From NCBI GenBank assembly GCA_025094145.1, contig JALLLS010000055.1:1-64000 (forward strand): a stretch of DNA of 64,000 bases. Reading direction: 5' to 3'. Below are positions 46,208 to 57,375 of the stretch, piece after piece. Numbering within the stretch: position 1 is the first letter of the stretch; each line of letters begins with the position of its first letter. The translations under genes and the position numbers were made by a program. The DNA comes from Spinellus fusiger. Its lineage: Eukaryota > Mucoromycota > Mucoromycetes > Mucorales > Phycomycetaceae. The notes under the pieces are model-generated. The model worked only from the letters and a program-made list of their open reading frames with translations. It made no database searches and was not told the origin of the DNA.

Positions 46208-49200
46208 GCTGGTGTTGGCTGTCATGGCAACCAAGGGCGGTTCTTTACTCTTTCTCTCTTTCTTTTTCTATTAAAATAAATAAATATGCACTTCTTTCTC
46301 TTTCCTTATCCATGTTGAAACAATCACGACGCCACGGATCTTTGTTGATTGTTTCTTGTGAATGTCTACACACCAGAGCACATCTGGCCAACACCAAGGC
46401 GGAGATGTCTTTGTCCACCCTCCCTATCAAATACCATGAGCATGTGTGAATGTGTTGCCTTGTATCGTCTCATCTTCTCTTGCATTGACTTTTTAAGCCT
46501 TCCCACCATCACTCTATTTGCCTTTTTTCTTCTTCTTGTCAGTTATCCTGACGAATTTCCATTGCATTCTGTGTTGAGACAAGGTGTGTTTTTTCTTTCT
46601 TTTGAATAAAAGACAGCACTAGTAGTGATAGTGATAGTGATATTAATTATAATTATAATTGTAATAGTGATAGTGATATTAATAATAACAGCAATAATAA
46701 CAGCAATAACACTAGTAAAGTGAGAACTATGACTAGAATAAAGTAGAGAAAGACAGAAAGACAGAAAAGGAGGACACTTCAATGCCTTTTTGTAGGTAGG
46801 CTGTGGCTATTTCTCTACGTATAAAATCATCTCTTTCTCTCTTCCTTTTATACTTTTCTACAATCACTTTTATTATTTCCATTCATGGAGTATTCCAATG
46901 ATAATGAATTAATATAAATACCAAAAGAGAGAAAGAGAGAGAGAAAGAGAGACACTTCAATGCTTTCTCCCCATCTCCATGCATCTTCCAAACCTAGCCT
47001 CCTCGCTGTGAACCCATTTAAAGTGACACTAACAGATTTGTTTGTACAGAATTGGTATTCTTTCCATTTATAGTGTCTATTCTTCTTGTGAGTCCGACAC
47101 GTGTAGCTGTGAACTTGTTCTATGGGTCATAGGAGGGGTTCCGAGAAGATCAGCATTGTTGGATGTTTGTGCTCTTGTGCTGAACTCTAAGCGAATAGAC
47201 AGTCCATTGTTTATTTCTCCTCCTGTTTCCCATCCAACAGGTCTTATTGAGTGGAGTAGTACTCTAGTTAGATGTGTACGTTTGTGTAGGGATAGACAGG
47301 TTCTCTTTTGATGTTATTTGTCTATGGTGGCTATGGTGGCTACGGTGGCTACGGTATCTGTTTCTTATGGACTTGTAGGCAAGGTCCTTGGCAAGTCCCT
47401 TTTTTTCTTCTTTTAACCTCACTTGTCTTTGTTCCAGTGGATCCACTTTATGTGGTGTAACCTATCTCGCTTCTCTCTATCAAGGCAGAGGGTGATTCAT
47501 TTCCCAACACAAGCATCAGTGTCTTTCTTTTTGCAGTGTCTTTTTGCAGTGTCAGTAGCCACTCTTTTGTTCTGTTCTGTTCTGTTGGTGAAGAAGACAC
47601 ACTCTGTTCTATTCTGTTCTATTGCTCCACTGTTCTTTCTCTAAAGGCCTCTCCTTCTCTCTGTTCCTGTCCCGATGCACACCACCACAGAGCACCACAG
47701 AGCACCACAGACCACTCTGCACTGTAGGGATGCATGCACCAAGAACATATTTCTTTTGTTTCTTTTGTTTCTTTGGATGCCACTCTCCTCAACTGTAGGT
47801 GGAGTCTGTCTCCTAAACAGCGCCCCACCACATGGCAAGTCTGAGTTGGTTCGGTGTCTTACCCTCTGAGGATTGATTGATTGATTGATTTCTATTTATT
47901 TATATATCTATATATTTACTTATATATTTACTTATATATTTACTTATATATTTACTTATATATTTACTTATTTATTTACTTATTTATTTACTTATTTATT
48001 TACTTATATATTTACTTATTTATTTACTTATATATTTACTTATTTATTTACTTACTTATTTACTTACTTACTTACTTACTTACTTATTTATTTATTTATA
48101 CTACGTAGACTTCTTCTTGGATAAAGTGTCCTTGTAGACCCAACACCATCCCATAAAGAAATGCCATTCTCCCTTTTCTTCTTCTTCTCTGTTGTTTTAG
48201 GGACTGCTTTCTCCTTGCACTGTCCACAGTGGCTGTACCTGTTCCTCACTTTCACTTTCTGTTCTTTGCTCACAAGGGGACACTGTGTCCAAACAAAATG
48301 AACTTATTATTATTATTATTCACTTATTCACTTATTTATGAGTTGATACAGGCACTGTGGATGTTACTGTTTTTTTTTAAATAAAATTCCAAATAGCCAT
48401 TTCCTGTGCACCAATCAATCCCCCTTCTACACACCAGGAGATTTTCTGGCTTTTAACCAGATACACGCTATTCCCTTTACGTAAAAAAACCCTGCCTTTT
48501 ATGGAACTGTGTTTAAAACCAAAGGTTTGCAAGTATCTAAATCTTTCTTTCCTTTTGTGGATACCTCAATATCAAATTGTATTATCAATAAAATATATTG
48601 TTTATGAATAAAATTGTTTATTGTAATACTGTAGCTAATACTATATTATGTACTATAGCTACTGCTGCTCTAAGCGTATTCCTTCATAGCAATAGAATCC
48701 ACAACCTAAAGGCCTTATGCTTTATTCTTGGGAGATAGATAAATATGTTCAGGAGTATACCCTAGAGACTCTAGATAGTATAGAAGACCACCTAAGACTG
48801 ACTTGAAAGGAGTCTTTACTTGCCTAATAACAATACAATGAGTGTCTTGTACATTAGAATAAGCCATAGCCCAGATAAAGACACTGCTTACCTTTTTATC
48901 ACTAGAATAGTCCTTGGTAGTGTCTACAACTTCTCTCTATTGTTTCTCTTTGTTAATAATAGTACATTGCCTTGCTTATTTATGTTCATATTGAAGAGTA
49001 CTTAGGTGTTAAGTTTTATGGATAGTATGGGAGATAACAAAAGGAGGGGAATATCAAAACAAATAATTCTTCTCTCTCTATTCTGGTAACGTATACATTT
49101 TAGTCTTCACTCATAAAATTCACAAGTCAAACAATTCACACTCTATTTGCCTTGGGCCTAAAGTCCAGTATTAGAAACAATACTTATTTCTCATTAAGCA

Positions 49201-50498
49201 CCACTGTTAATACCAGTTACAATGAGATAATTGAGGTAATTATAGATATTGAGTCAACAAATGAATACACTGTTCTCAATGTAAGTGAGTTTGGTTCTCT
49301 TTTCTGGACAATGACCACTAGAGTTAACTCTATAAGTTCTGTAATACATCTTTCTCAAGCAGTGTTATGTTGCAAATACTATGGGCTTATAGTTAACACA
49401 TGTTAAACATTAAATGCAGTGATTGATTTGTAATGTCAGGTTTACTTCTTCCTTTTATCCAACTTTATAGTGTTTAATTGCACAGTCCATAGTCAATGCT
49501 AAAACAGATAGACAGTGAAAAGGTTCTTTTCAAACACATTATCCAACCAAAGAAATAATATAATTTCATTGTTCATACATTTCTTTTCTTTTTTACTATG
49601 AATTTGTCTAATTTGCTGTTCTCAAGCAATAGCTATGGCTTTCATAGGACAATCAGGCAGACTGGGAAGGGTAACTGTCCTGTCCTATAGTGTTTATAAT
49701 CTTGGTCCTGTATTTCAAGGCCATAATTCAATAAAGTGATTTTATTGTAAATAAGGTTTCTCTCTTCCCTTGAAACATACATAAGACAAGAGGAGGGAAT
49801 CCATCTATGAATTTACTGAAATGTTATTATAGTATAACTTTGATCCTTATAGCTTAAAAAGATATGTATATTAGTAGCCTCAAGATCTATACTATGTAAC
49901 TTTGTAAAATATATATTTTATTCTGCAATAAAAGGCACTGTGGTTATCAACAGGACTACTAGAGAGATGAATTGGTAGTAGTTCGGTCTCTAGTGGGGAC
50001 TTGAAATAGAGTATTAGTACAAAGGCTAGTCTAGGGAAATCAAAGAGGGTACATGAACAGGAACACAACATACGATTTAATCACAACTGGTAACTAGGCA
50101 ACTGTTCTTTAAGCAATTCTTTTCTTTCTAGAATGTTGTTGTAGTCTGCATTACTTTGGTAGTTATGATTAAGCAATTGACTTGTGAAATTTAGTTTTGT
50201 TCTCTTCTGTTCGAATATTAATACCTGCTAATTACACTGTCTGTTTTTCTCCATAACTTCTACCCTCTTTAACTTGTTTGTCTTTGTCTGGCATATAAAC
50301 CAACGGTTGTGATCTGGTGAGTGTATGTTTATTATGTCTTACATGTTGGTCAGTTTCTATTTTATATTCTTTTATTTTAATAAACCCAGTGAATCCATTA
50401 CAAAGGCAAGAAGGTGCCAGTGCAAGGGTAATATGACACACACATAGAGAGTACATTAATACATCTTGAACTAACTATTTTTACTATTATTTTATTAG
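46208..50498. other. Gene-poor, repeat-rich region of about 4.3 kb
   Basis: Contains GATAGT/AATTATAATT repeats at about 46617-46710, a GA tract near 46926-46952, GGTGGCTAC units at about 47320-47360, the 12-nt array at 47.9-48.1 kb, and featureless AT-rich DNA from 48.3 to 50.5 kb. No protein family or RNA gene could be recognised. The 5' half of the Fanzor-like relic should lie in the last part if it survives, but I could not read it. Confidence 0.45.
47893..48095. repeat. 12-nt minisatellite (TATATATTTACT)n
   Basis: About sixteen units of TATATATTTACT or TATTTATTTACT. Again a multiple of three, leaving open plus-strand frames that are not real genes. Confidence 0.9.
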
Positions 50499-50990
50499 TG
50501 AGAAGGGGTGTTGGCACCTAAAAAGATTGGAGTATGATCCTACCAAACTGCCATTCGTTGCTTATGGCACAGGAATGAAAGGAAAAGATGCTGTCAAGTT
50601 CAAAGGCCATCGTGTTGGTTTGACAAGAATCTTATATCAATCATTGAAAAAAAAGACAAAAAGATGGAGATCTTCTTCTAGTTGATGTCGATGAGTTCTT
50701 TACATCGAGGGTAAGTATGATTGACTTCTCACTCAATACAAAAAGCTCTTCTAACAGTTACTCTTATTTTTATTCTCAAGACCTGCCACACTTATAACAC
50801 AAATATCCTCACTGAGGTATTAGTGAATTTCAACAGTATCCATGCTTGCTAAGTTTATGGAATTGTTTAGAACAGAGATGTGAATGCATCAAAGGGCATC
50901 TATACAGTCACATAGGAATAGATATCTGTATTCATATTATATACCACCACATCGAAAGTGGTTTCCTTCGGGATTCAGATATTTACAGGT
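50499..50990 (+). pseudogene. Decayed Fanzor-like (TnpB/OrfB-type) nuclease, C-terminal fragment
   Basis: After an AG at 50498 the frame reads KLPFVAYGTGMKGKDAVKFK and GHRVGLTRILYQSLKKK. A one-base shift in an A run then leads to DGDLLLVDVDEFFTSR, which ends at a GTAAGT donor. After an acceptor ending at 50780 it continues TCHTYNTNILTEVLVNFNSI and, past two stops, NRDVNASKGIYTV. The order AYG-G...DEF-TS-TC...NRDVNAS matches the RuvC-II Glu, Cys zinc-finger knuckle and RuvC-III Asp of OrfB/TnpB and their eukaryotic Fanzor relatives. Two knuckle positions are lost (Cys to Tyr) and a TAG stands where Trp is expected before NRD. The gene is dead. The 5' half, with RuvC-I, is not recognised. Confidence 0.62.
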
Positions 50991-51558
50991 AAATTATAAT
51001 AATAATCTTTATTTAAAAACTAACATAAATATATTTCACTTTTTTTGCTCCTTTTCAAATCCATGTCATTTCTAAACAATTGTAGTTTGACTATTTCCTT
51101 TTATATCCTAAAGACCTCCTGGTGTGTATCAATGAATGGCTGTTTAATAAATCATCACAATCACAATCACAATCATAATACGACAATTACTGCTATTTTA
51201 CTTGTTGCTGATGATTTTTTTTTTCTTTCTTTCTCTCTTTTTCCCTCTCTTTTTTATTTTTATTTTTATTTTTTTTTTATTTTATTTTCCTTATAGAATA
51301 ATTTATTGTTTTTTATCACTTATAAACAGTAGTGACATTGTATTCCTAGTACTTTTGTGCTGTTATTATTCATTGCCACAGCCACCAGCCCCACCACCAT
51401 TATTGCTGCTGCTATTACAACGACTGCTATTACACCTGCTGCTACTGCTGCTATTATTACTACTGCTGCTACTGCTACTACCAAAGTCCAGTCTTCTTTC
51501 TTCTTTCTTCTTCTTCTTTCTTCTTTCTTTCTTCTTTCTTGATTGGATACCTGCCTCA
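50991..51558. other. Intergenic with simple repeats
   Basis: CACAAT units near 51160, T-rich tracts (about 51215-51290), a GCT/ATT-type trinucleotide stretch at about 51400-51480 and TTCTTTC units (51495-51540) just upstream of the methyltransferase start. No gene. Confidence 0.5.
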
Positions 51559-52563
51559 ATGGGGATTATGACTTCTTTGCGTGGTATCATGAAACCACAC
51601 AGCAGTGGTAGTAGTATCGGCAGTACAAAAGTGAAAGCACACACCCAGACCACCCCTACCTGTCAGGCAGACAGTATGAGAAGCAGCAGCAACATATCCG
51701 CCATATCCACACAAAAGCCCAGTTATCGATTTGAACACGGTCGTCGCTATCATGATGTAGAGGACTGTGTTTATCTTCTTCCAAATGATGATAGAGGTAG
51801 AAATAGACAACGCAGCAATAAATAGAGAGACAGCTAAATATATGTATCTACATACACACCCATTGATACACACCCACACCACATTTCATTGATACACACC
51901 CACACCACATTTCATTGACTCATCCTCGTGCTATAGAAATTGACAGACTCCACCAACAACACTGGGTGCTGCACCATGCCTTTGAAGGGTAAACATCCAA
52001 ACTCACATACATCTATGCACACCCAACTCACCTGTCCTTCAACAGCAACTTCTCCTCACCCGTCCATGAACAGCTAGAAGAAGGCGCCGTTGTGCTGGAT
52101 GCTTGTTGTGGTAGGCTATTCTTCAGTTCTTAGGGTGTCCTTGAGTGTATTAGCAATGGGCAGTAATAACACACACACAACTACACATACACACATACAC
52201 ACATACACACATACACATAAACATATACACCCTTCCTCCTCCTTGTATCCATTGCATTGCCTTGTCCATTGCCTTGGTGCCATGATTAGGACCCGCCACC
52301 TGGACACTGGACATGGCAAAGGCCTACGACCGATCAGAATTCTATGGCTTTGATATCTGTGCTCTGTTTCCCGAGGACATCAAGCCTGCCAACACCCATC
52401 TACAGCTTGCAAATGTCACCCAACGCCTCCCCTTCCCAGACAACCACTTTGATTTTATCCATCAGCGCCTACTGATCCTCGGATTAACAAAGTCAGACTG
52501 GACAAAAGCAAGTTCCCTCTCCTTTTCTTTGGGAGAGTGTAGCGAGAGAAGAAAGAGAGTCTT

Positions 52564-52596
<33 letters not shown>

Positions 52597-53258
52597 TTTA
52601 TTTTTACAAGTAGATTAACACGGCTCTGTTAGGCATTAGAAGAACTGTACCGTGTGGCTAAGCCTGGTGGCTGGATAGAATTCAAAGAGGTACATCTCAA
52701 GAAAAAGTGTTCCTTCCATGCTGACATTGTTGCTGTGATGACTGCCATTATAGCCAGAAGCCTACCTTGATAACGAAGGACCTCTCACAAACAAAATACA
52801 CCAAGCATGTAAGAGCGCCTTTGCCTTTGTCTAATATCTAATATCGAATGTCGAATGTCTACTTGTGTTTAGCCACCGTCATGCTACAGCAGTATGACTT
52901 GAATGGCAGCATTAGCACTGAAATGGAGTCCTTTCTCACCCAGCTTGGACTGGAGAATGTAACATCAAAGTGTGTTACTGTGCCCATCAATCACAGTGGC
53001 AAAGTTGGACAGTTATTTTGGTAATGGAGACAGCAGCTAACACGTCTCATGGCATTGCTGATGTCTATTGGTGTGTCTAGGGAGAACTACAAGGAAGCCT
53101 ATCTTACGTTAAATCCTCAGATGTCTGAATTTGGCACGGCACAGCTCACGAATGATTTCCCAGCCTACATCGAATCATGCGGTGTGGAGTGCAGAGAACT
53201 TAAGTCCCAGTGGAGATGGCATGTTATCTATGGCCAAAAACCAATGCTCTCTGCCTAG
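51559..53258 (+). CDS. SAM-dependent methyltransferase, GC-AG intron
   Basis: Eight exons (51559-51796, 51937-51988, 52046-52110, 52290-52507, 52633-52689, 52754-52808, 52873-53020, 53081-53258) give 336 aa. The Rossmann-fold glycine loop is AVVLDACCGPATWTLDMA near residue 112. The acidic residue after strand 2 is in FYGFDIC, and motif III is LPFPDNHFDFIHQRLL. A KALEELYRVAKPGGWIEFKE segment is typical of small-molecule class I methyltransferases. The N-terminal 60 residues are Ser/Thr-rich and probably disordered. Intron 4 (52508-52632) begins GCAAGT and contains a (GTT)n run. Only this junction gives the conserved W-TKALEEL reading. The substrate is unknown. Confidence 0.88.
52159..52230. 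repeat. Intronic CACATA-type repeat
   Basis: Runs of ACACAC and CACATA units inside intron 3 of the methyltransferase gene. Confidence 0.85.
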
Positions 53259-53757
53259 TCTCTCTTTATTTTCTATTATTTTCTATTATTTTCTATTATT
53301 TTCTATTAACAAGGAAGAAAGAACAGCAACACACCTCTATAGACACCCACAACCACACCCAAAGATACACACACACACACCCAAAGATACACACACACAC
53401 ACACACCCAAAAAGACCAATCTGCTTTTTCTTTTTTTCCTTTTCATCATTGGACTCTTACCGCCTGTCAGTGACTTGTCCATTGTACTTGTCAACTCCAC
53501 AACTCCACATAAACTCACATAAACTCACATAAACAAACTCACTCACTCACTCACATAAACTCACTCACAACTAGAGACAACTCACAACCTACATGCAGAA
53601 TAAGAAATCAAAGTAACAAATCAATAACACAAACAAAAGAACACAAACAAAAGAACAGAAAATTCATTTTTCCACTATCAAAAAAAAGTTCTCTCTTTTT
53701 CTCTTCTTTTTCTCTTCTTTTTCTCTCAATAAACAATGTTTCATTTCCTATCTTCAT
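53259..53757. other. Intergenic, convergent 3' flanks, simple repeats
   Basis: TTTTCTATTA units (53268-53307), ACACACCC stretches (53355-53405) and CACATAAACT units (about 53508-53570). No gene is seen. Confidence 0.5.
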
Positions 53758-54501
53758 TCATCGTCTTGTAAGAAACAGTCGCTCATAGATCCGCTGATAA
53801 TCCTCCCTCAATGGAATCTTCTCTGTCTTGCCCATCACCCACATTCCACGCATCAATACACCACTGATCCCTACTATGACCAATGATGTTGCTGATACCC
53901 TACCACCCCATACACCACCCCATACACCACCCCATACACCACCCACATCACCACCACCCACATCACCACCACCACCTCTCGACGTCTTACGATCCATCCA
54001 CAACACCATGGCTTGCACAGCATGATAGGTTCCTGCCACCACCAACGCACCATGAAGTCCATACATAAACCAAGGCCTGTTCTGTACCCCCCACGCTACA
54101 TGGCCAAGATCCACCAAAGTGCTGTCTCCAAAGTGATCAACAGGAAGAGACCGCATCAACTGGTAATGCACTCCCACCAGAGGCACCAGCAGCCATCCCG
54201 AGGCTTTGCGAAGCCAAGACACACGGGTCAGAGGGCGACGTTGTTGCTGTTGTCTGGTCTGTCGAGTCCATCGCAGTAGAGCCTTGAGACCTCCCGCCAC
54301 ACCATGGACTGTCAGTGCTCCTGTCACCAGTAGGGGTTCCAGATGGACGTCTTGGTAGATAGGTCGACCCAGAAGAAGCCAGCGGTTGCCTGTGTCTACG
54401 CCCAACAGTGCCGTCGCTGCTATTTGAGCACCATGCACCACAGCAAACGAAGAAAAGGCAATGGCAGAAGCAGATTGAACAAGGAAAAGCGTCCTTTCCA
54501 T
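53758..54501 (-). CDS. MCP1-like mitochondrial membrane protein (DUF1691 type)
   Basis: A single exon. The ATG at 54501 (MERTLFLVQSASA) is preferred, giving 247 aa. An in-frame ATG at 54552 would add a hydrophobic leader. Four or five membrane segments are visible. The pattern LLVTGALTVHGVAGGLKALLR (His-Gly...Gly-Gly), a second block around WLLVPLVGVHYQLMRSLP and HGALVVAGTYHAVQAM resembles the duplicated transmembrane domain of yeast Mcp1. Mcp1 is an outer-mitochondrial-membrane protein that recruits Vps13 and supports lipid homeostasis when ER-mitochondria contacts fail. A Gly/Asp/Val/Trp repeat (GGVWGGVWGGVWGG) forms a low-complexity loop near residue 195. The orthology call is moderate. 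Confidence 0.65.
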   Translation of the reverse strand: MERTLFLVQSASAIAFSSFAVVHGAQIAATALLGVDTGNRWLLLGRPIYQDVHLEPLLVTGALTVHGVAGGLKALLRWTRQTRQQQQRRPLTRVSWLRKASGWLLVPLVGVHYQLMRSLPVDHFGDSTLVDLGHVAWGVQNRPWFMYGLHGALVVAGTYHAVQAMVLWMDRKTSRGGGGDVGGGDVGGVWGGVWGGVWGGRVSATSLVIVGISGVLMRGMWVMGKTEKIPLREDYQRIYERLFLTRR

Positions 54502-54662
54502 TGCCAGCAACAAGAAGAGGGAAGAGAGAAGAGAGAGAGAGAAGAGGAACATGAACGTGCCATGGCCTGTGCGTGACTGTTCTTTTTGCAGGGAAGAAGG
54601 ACGGTTCCTCCCATGGTCCTTGGGGAGTGCTCTTTCTTATTTCTAATGAAGACACATTGATC
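54502..54662. promoter_or_regulatory. Short divergent promoter MCP1-like / PITHD1-like
   Basis: Only 161 bp separate the two head-to-head start codons (54501 minus, 54663 plus), so both promoters must lie in or overlap this interval. No specific box is assigned. Confidence 0.5.
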
Positions 54663-55707
54663 ATGCCTCACTGCCATGAAGAACACTGTGACCATGATCA
54701 CAACGACGCGCCTGGTGCAGGAGACCAGTGGAATTTGTATTCTCGGATAGACCATACCAACGTCCGCTGTCTTAATGAGGCTGAACCCAACAGCGGGAGA
54801 AGAGTCATTAAGCCTTGGCATGAGCGTATGGACCCTACCAGTGTAGGTTGGGTTAATGTGTCTGTTCTTTCTTCATTGTACCTCCATTAAATCAATCAAT
54901 CCAGTGGCTAGAGAGTGATGCAGACGAACAACTGATTATTCATGTGCCGTAGGTGATGGGTGTAGACACGTATAGACACGTATAGAAGAAGCGTTTCTTT
55001 CTTTCTTTCTTTCTTTCTCTTTTTGCTTAACCAATCCATTCTTAGATTCACTGGTACTGTGAGATTACGCTGTATCTGTTTACGAACAGATCCAGGGGAG
55101 TCTGCTCCTGCAACATTAAAAACGTAATGTACAAGAGACACACAAATTATAAAGATGAAAGGGAGGTCTAATGATGATGATGATGATGGTGTTATTTAGA
55201 TTTATCAACCGTGATGATATTGATTTTGATACGGCCGAGAGCTATGTCCCTACTCAGACATGGGAGTTGGTGCAAGAGAATCATGGTGTACTAGAATACA
55301 CAACAAGGTAACAAACATTATAGAAGAGACGAGAAGAGAAGAGAAGAAGCTCATGTTTACTATAGAGTTGCAAAATTCACTAATGTCCGTACCTTGGCAC
55401 TGTATTTCCCTGATAATTTCGGTGGAGATACGAGTATTATCCGATTTCTTGGATTCAAGGGAGAATGGAGTGAGGTAGGACTTTATTCTTATTCTTATTC
55501 TTATTCTTGTGCATTCTATTAGATGAAGAGAGATCCTATTATTACTGGTAAGTAACATGATTAGCACTGCATCCTACAAAAAAAAGAAGAGGGTAGAGTC
55601 ATGTACACACTCTTACATTCTATTATGTAGTGTATGAAGCCAATGCCAATCCAGCCGACCATAAGAATCCAGCAGGAGAAAATAAATTGGATTATTCTAT
55701 TCAATAA
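54663..55707 (+). CDS. PITHD1: PITH-domain protein
   Basis: Seven exons (54663-54842, 54905-54948, 55046-55123, 55200-55307, 55366-55474, 55523-55547, 55631-55707) give 206 aa, close to human PITHD1 (211). The start MPHCHEEHCDHDHND is the usual His/Cys-rich N-terminus. It is followed by RIDHTNVRCLNEAEPNSGR, SWLESDADEQLIIHVPFTG, FTNVRTLALYFPDNFGGDTS and the end VYEANANPADHK. The PITH domain is a beta-sandwich that also forms the C-terminal half of thioredoxin-like protein 1, where it docks on the 26S proteasome. No thioredoxin domain is present here. Its role is inferred to be proteasome-associated. Confidence 0.95.
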
Positions 55708-55864
55708 ATGTATCCTGTCTTATCTAACAACCCATTTATACATACATACATACATACATACAAAGATGACTGGCAGTGATTATTAAGTTTTGTTGTATAA
55801 AAGATGAAGAAACAAAGGTTATAAATACTATAAATACTATAAATACTATAATGACTCATTCTAT

Positions 55865-56768
55865 TTAGAAAAAGGCAACGGCTACAACAATGGTAACAGT
55901 CAAGGCGGTTAAAGATACAGTCTTGTGGCTAGCACCAGATTTAGGGGTGACAGAGGCAGCAGCAGCAGTGGTGGTGGAAGAGAGAGGAGCAACGACAGAA
56001 GAAGAGGCGGCAGCAGTGGTGGAAGAGAGAGGAACAGCGGCAGAAGAAGAGACAGCGGCAGAAGAAGAAGCATCAGTAGTAGCAGCGGCAGAGGAAGAGG
56101 CATCAGTGGTAGCAGCGGCAGAAGAAGAAGCATCAGTAGTAGCAGCGGCAGTAGTAGCAGCGGCAGAAGAGGAGGCAGCAGAGGAGGCAACAGAAGAAGC
56201 CTCAGTAGTAGTAGTAGCAGCAGCAGAAGAAGAAGTCTCGGCAGCAGCAGAAGTGGCAGAAGAAGAAGTCTCGACAGCAGCAGAAGTGGCAGCATCAGGA
56301 GTAATAGGGTTAGCACATGGCGTTGTCATACAGACACAAAAGGCCTTTCCAACATCAAGGTTATCACACAACTATAAAGTAGAATCCATTGTCATAAGTC
56401 ATTTGTCATGTATCTACAGTGTACCCTCTCTTCTACTTACATGTTCACCGTAGTGGTGGAGTCCAGGGTTCATTCCGTAGAATTGGTCAGACGTCAAACC
56501 ATAGTTGGTGGCAATGGAGTCACAGTTATCAGTGCCAGTCACTGAACATGGATTAAGTTAGAATGTCATGTTTGCACTCTTGGCCCGATCTCCATCTTTA
56601 TCTGCAGATCCCAATGTTGCCCCTGTGCATGTAGGCACAGACAGCTGAGGAGGAGATGGTTGTGGAGGAGTATTTACCTGTATGGGTGGCAATGCAACCA
56701 GGGGCAGGTCCAAGAGCAGAGACATTTGCAACAAGAACAGCAGAGGCAGCCAAAAGAGTGAACTTCAT
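55865..56768 (-). CDS. Secreted LysM protein with Ser/Ala-rich, probably GPI-anchored tail
   Basis: Exons 56768-56678, 56541-56441 and 56371-55865 give 232 aa. Residues 1-18 (MKFTLLAASAVLVANVSA) are a signal peptide. One LysM module follows (about residues 32-78): NCDSIATNYGLTSDQFYGMN, then PGLHHYGEHLCDNLDVGKAF and CVC. The C-terminal 150 residues are Ala/Ser/Thr repeats (TTDASSSAA units) ending in a short polar stretch and a hydrophobic tail (SLTALTVTIVVAVAFF), the layout of a GPI-anchor signal. LysM modules bind chitin or related N-acetylglucosamine polymers. A wall-anchored chitin-binding surface protein is inferred. It is convergent with the PITH gene, with 157 bp between stop codons. Confidence 0.9.
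55940..56290. repeat. Coding trinucleotide-rich repeat (Ala/Ser tract)
   Basis: GCA/GCG/AGA-type trinucleotide repetition encodes the Ser/Ala tail of the LysM protein on the minus strand. It keeps several other frames open as artefacts. Confidence 0.85.
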
Positions 56769-57044
56769 TCTTATGAGGTAGATAGAATTCTAAAAGGTTT
56801 AAAGAAATGTAAAGATCCGAGAAATGCAAAACGAGAATTAAATAGACTGAATGAGATTTACATGTTGCCTTTGTGGTTCATTATGTGTAACTCTGTTGCC
56901 TCGTGTAGTAGCATCTGTGTCTAATAGCATCGGAGAAGAAAGACATGGATTCTGCGACTCACCTTTTATAACCCTTTGAGATTCTATTGGTAACATGGTA
57001 CAGCTGCAAACTATAAAAATAGAGAGACAGTCCATCTCAGTGCA

Positions 57045-57375
57045 GGGCAATTTAGTACAGGGCAATTCGATGCATTTGGTGCAATTCAGTGCAATTCCAT
57101 AGAGCCTACCTCAAATCATGCTGAATTGATGTGATTTGGTGTGATTCAGTGCAATTTTATAGAGCCTACTTCAATTCAGTGTGATTTGATGTGATTTGGT
57201 GTGATTCAGTGCAATTTTATAGAGCCTACTTCAATTCAGTGTGATTTGATGTGATTTGGTGTGATTCAGTGCAATTTTATAGAGCCTACTTCAATTCAGT
57301 GTGATTTGATGTGATTTGGTGTGATTCAGTGCAATTCCATAGAGCCTACTTCAATTCAGTGTGACTCAGGGCAAT
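57045..57375. repeat. 60-bp tandem array upstream of the LysM gene
   Basis: About five units of 60 bp, the central three nearly identical. Each unit has sub-repeats of GTGATTTG and GTGATTCAGTGCAATT and ends in ATAGAGCCTACTTCAATTCA. The array begins about 280 bp upstream of the LysM start codon. Confidence 0.92.

Noticed and set aside
47881..48124. Plus-strand Ile/Tyr/Leu-rich frames resembling a membrane peptide
   Set aside because: Entirely the TATATATTTACT-type array.
49152..49406. 84-codon plus-strand open frame
   Set aside because: No family resemblance, no splice partners and AT-rich codon use; probably chance.
55890..56453. Plus-strand Ala/Glu/Val and Ser/Arg-rich frames
   Set aside because: Antisense shadows of the Ser/Ala tail of the LysM gene, which has a signal peptide, LysM exons and clean splice sites on the minus strand.
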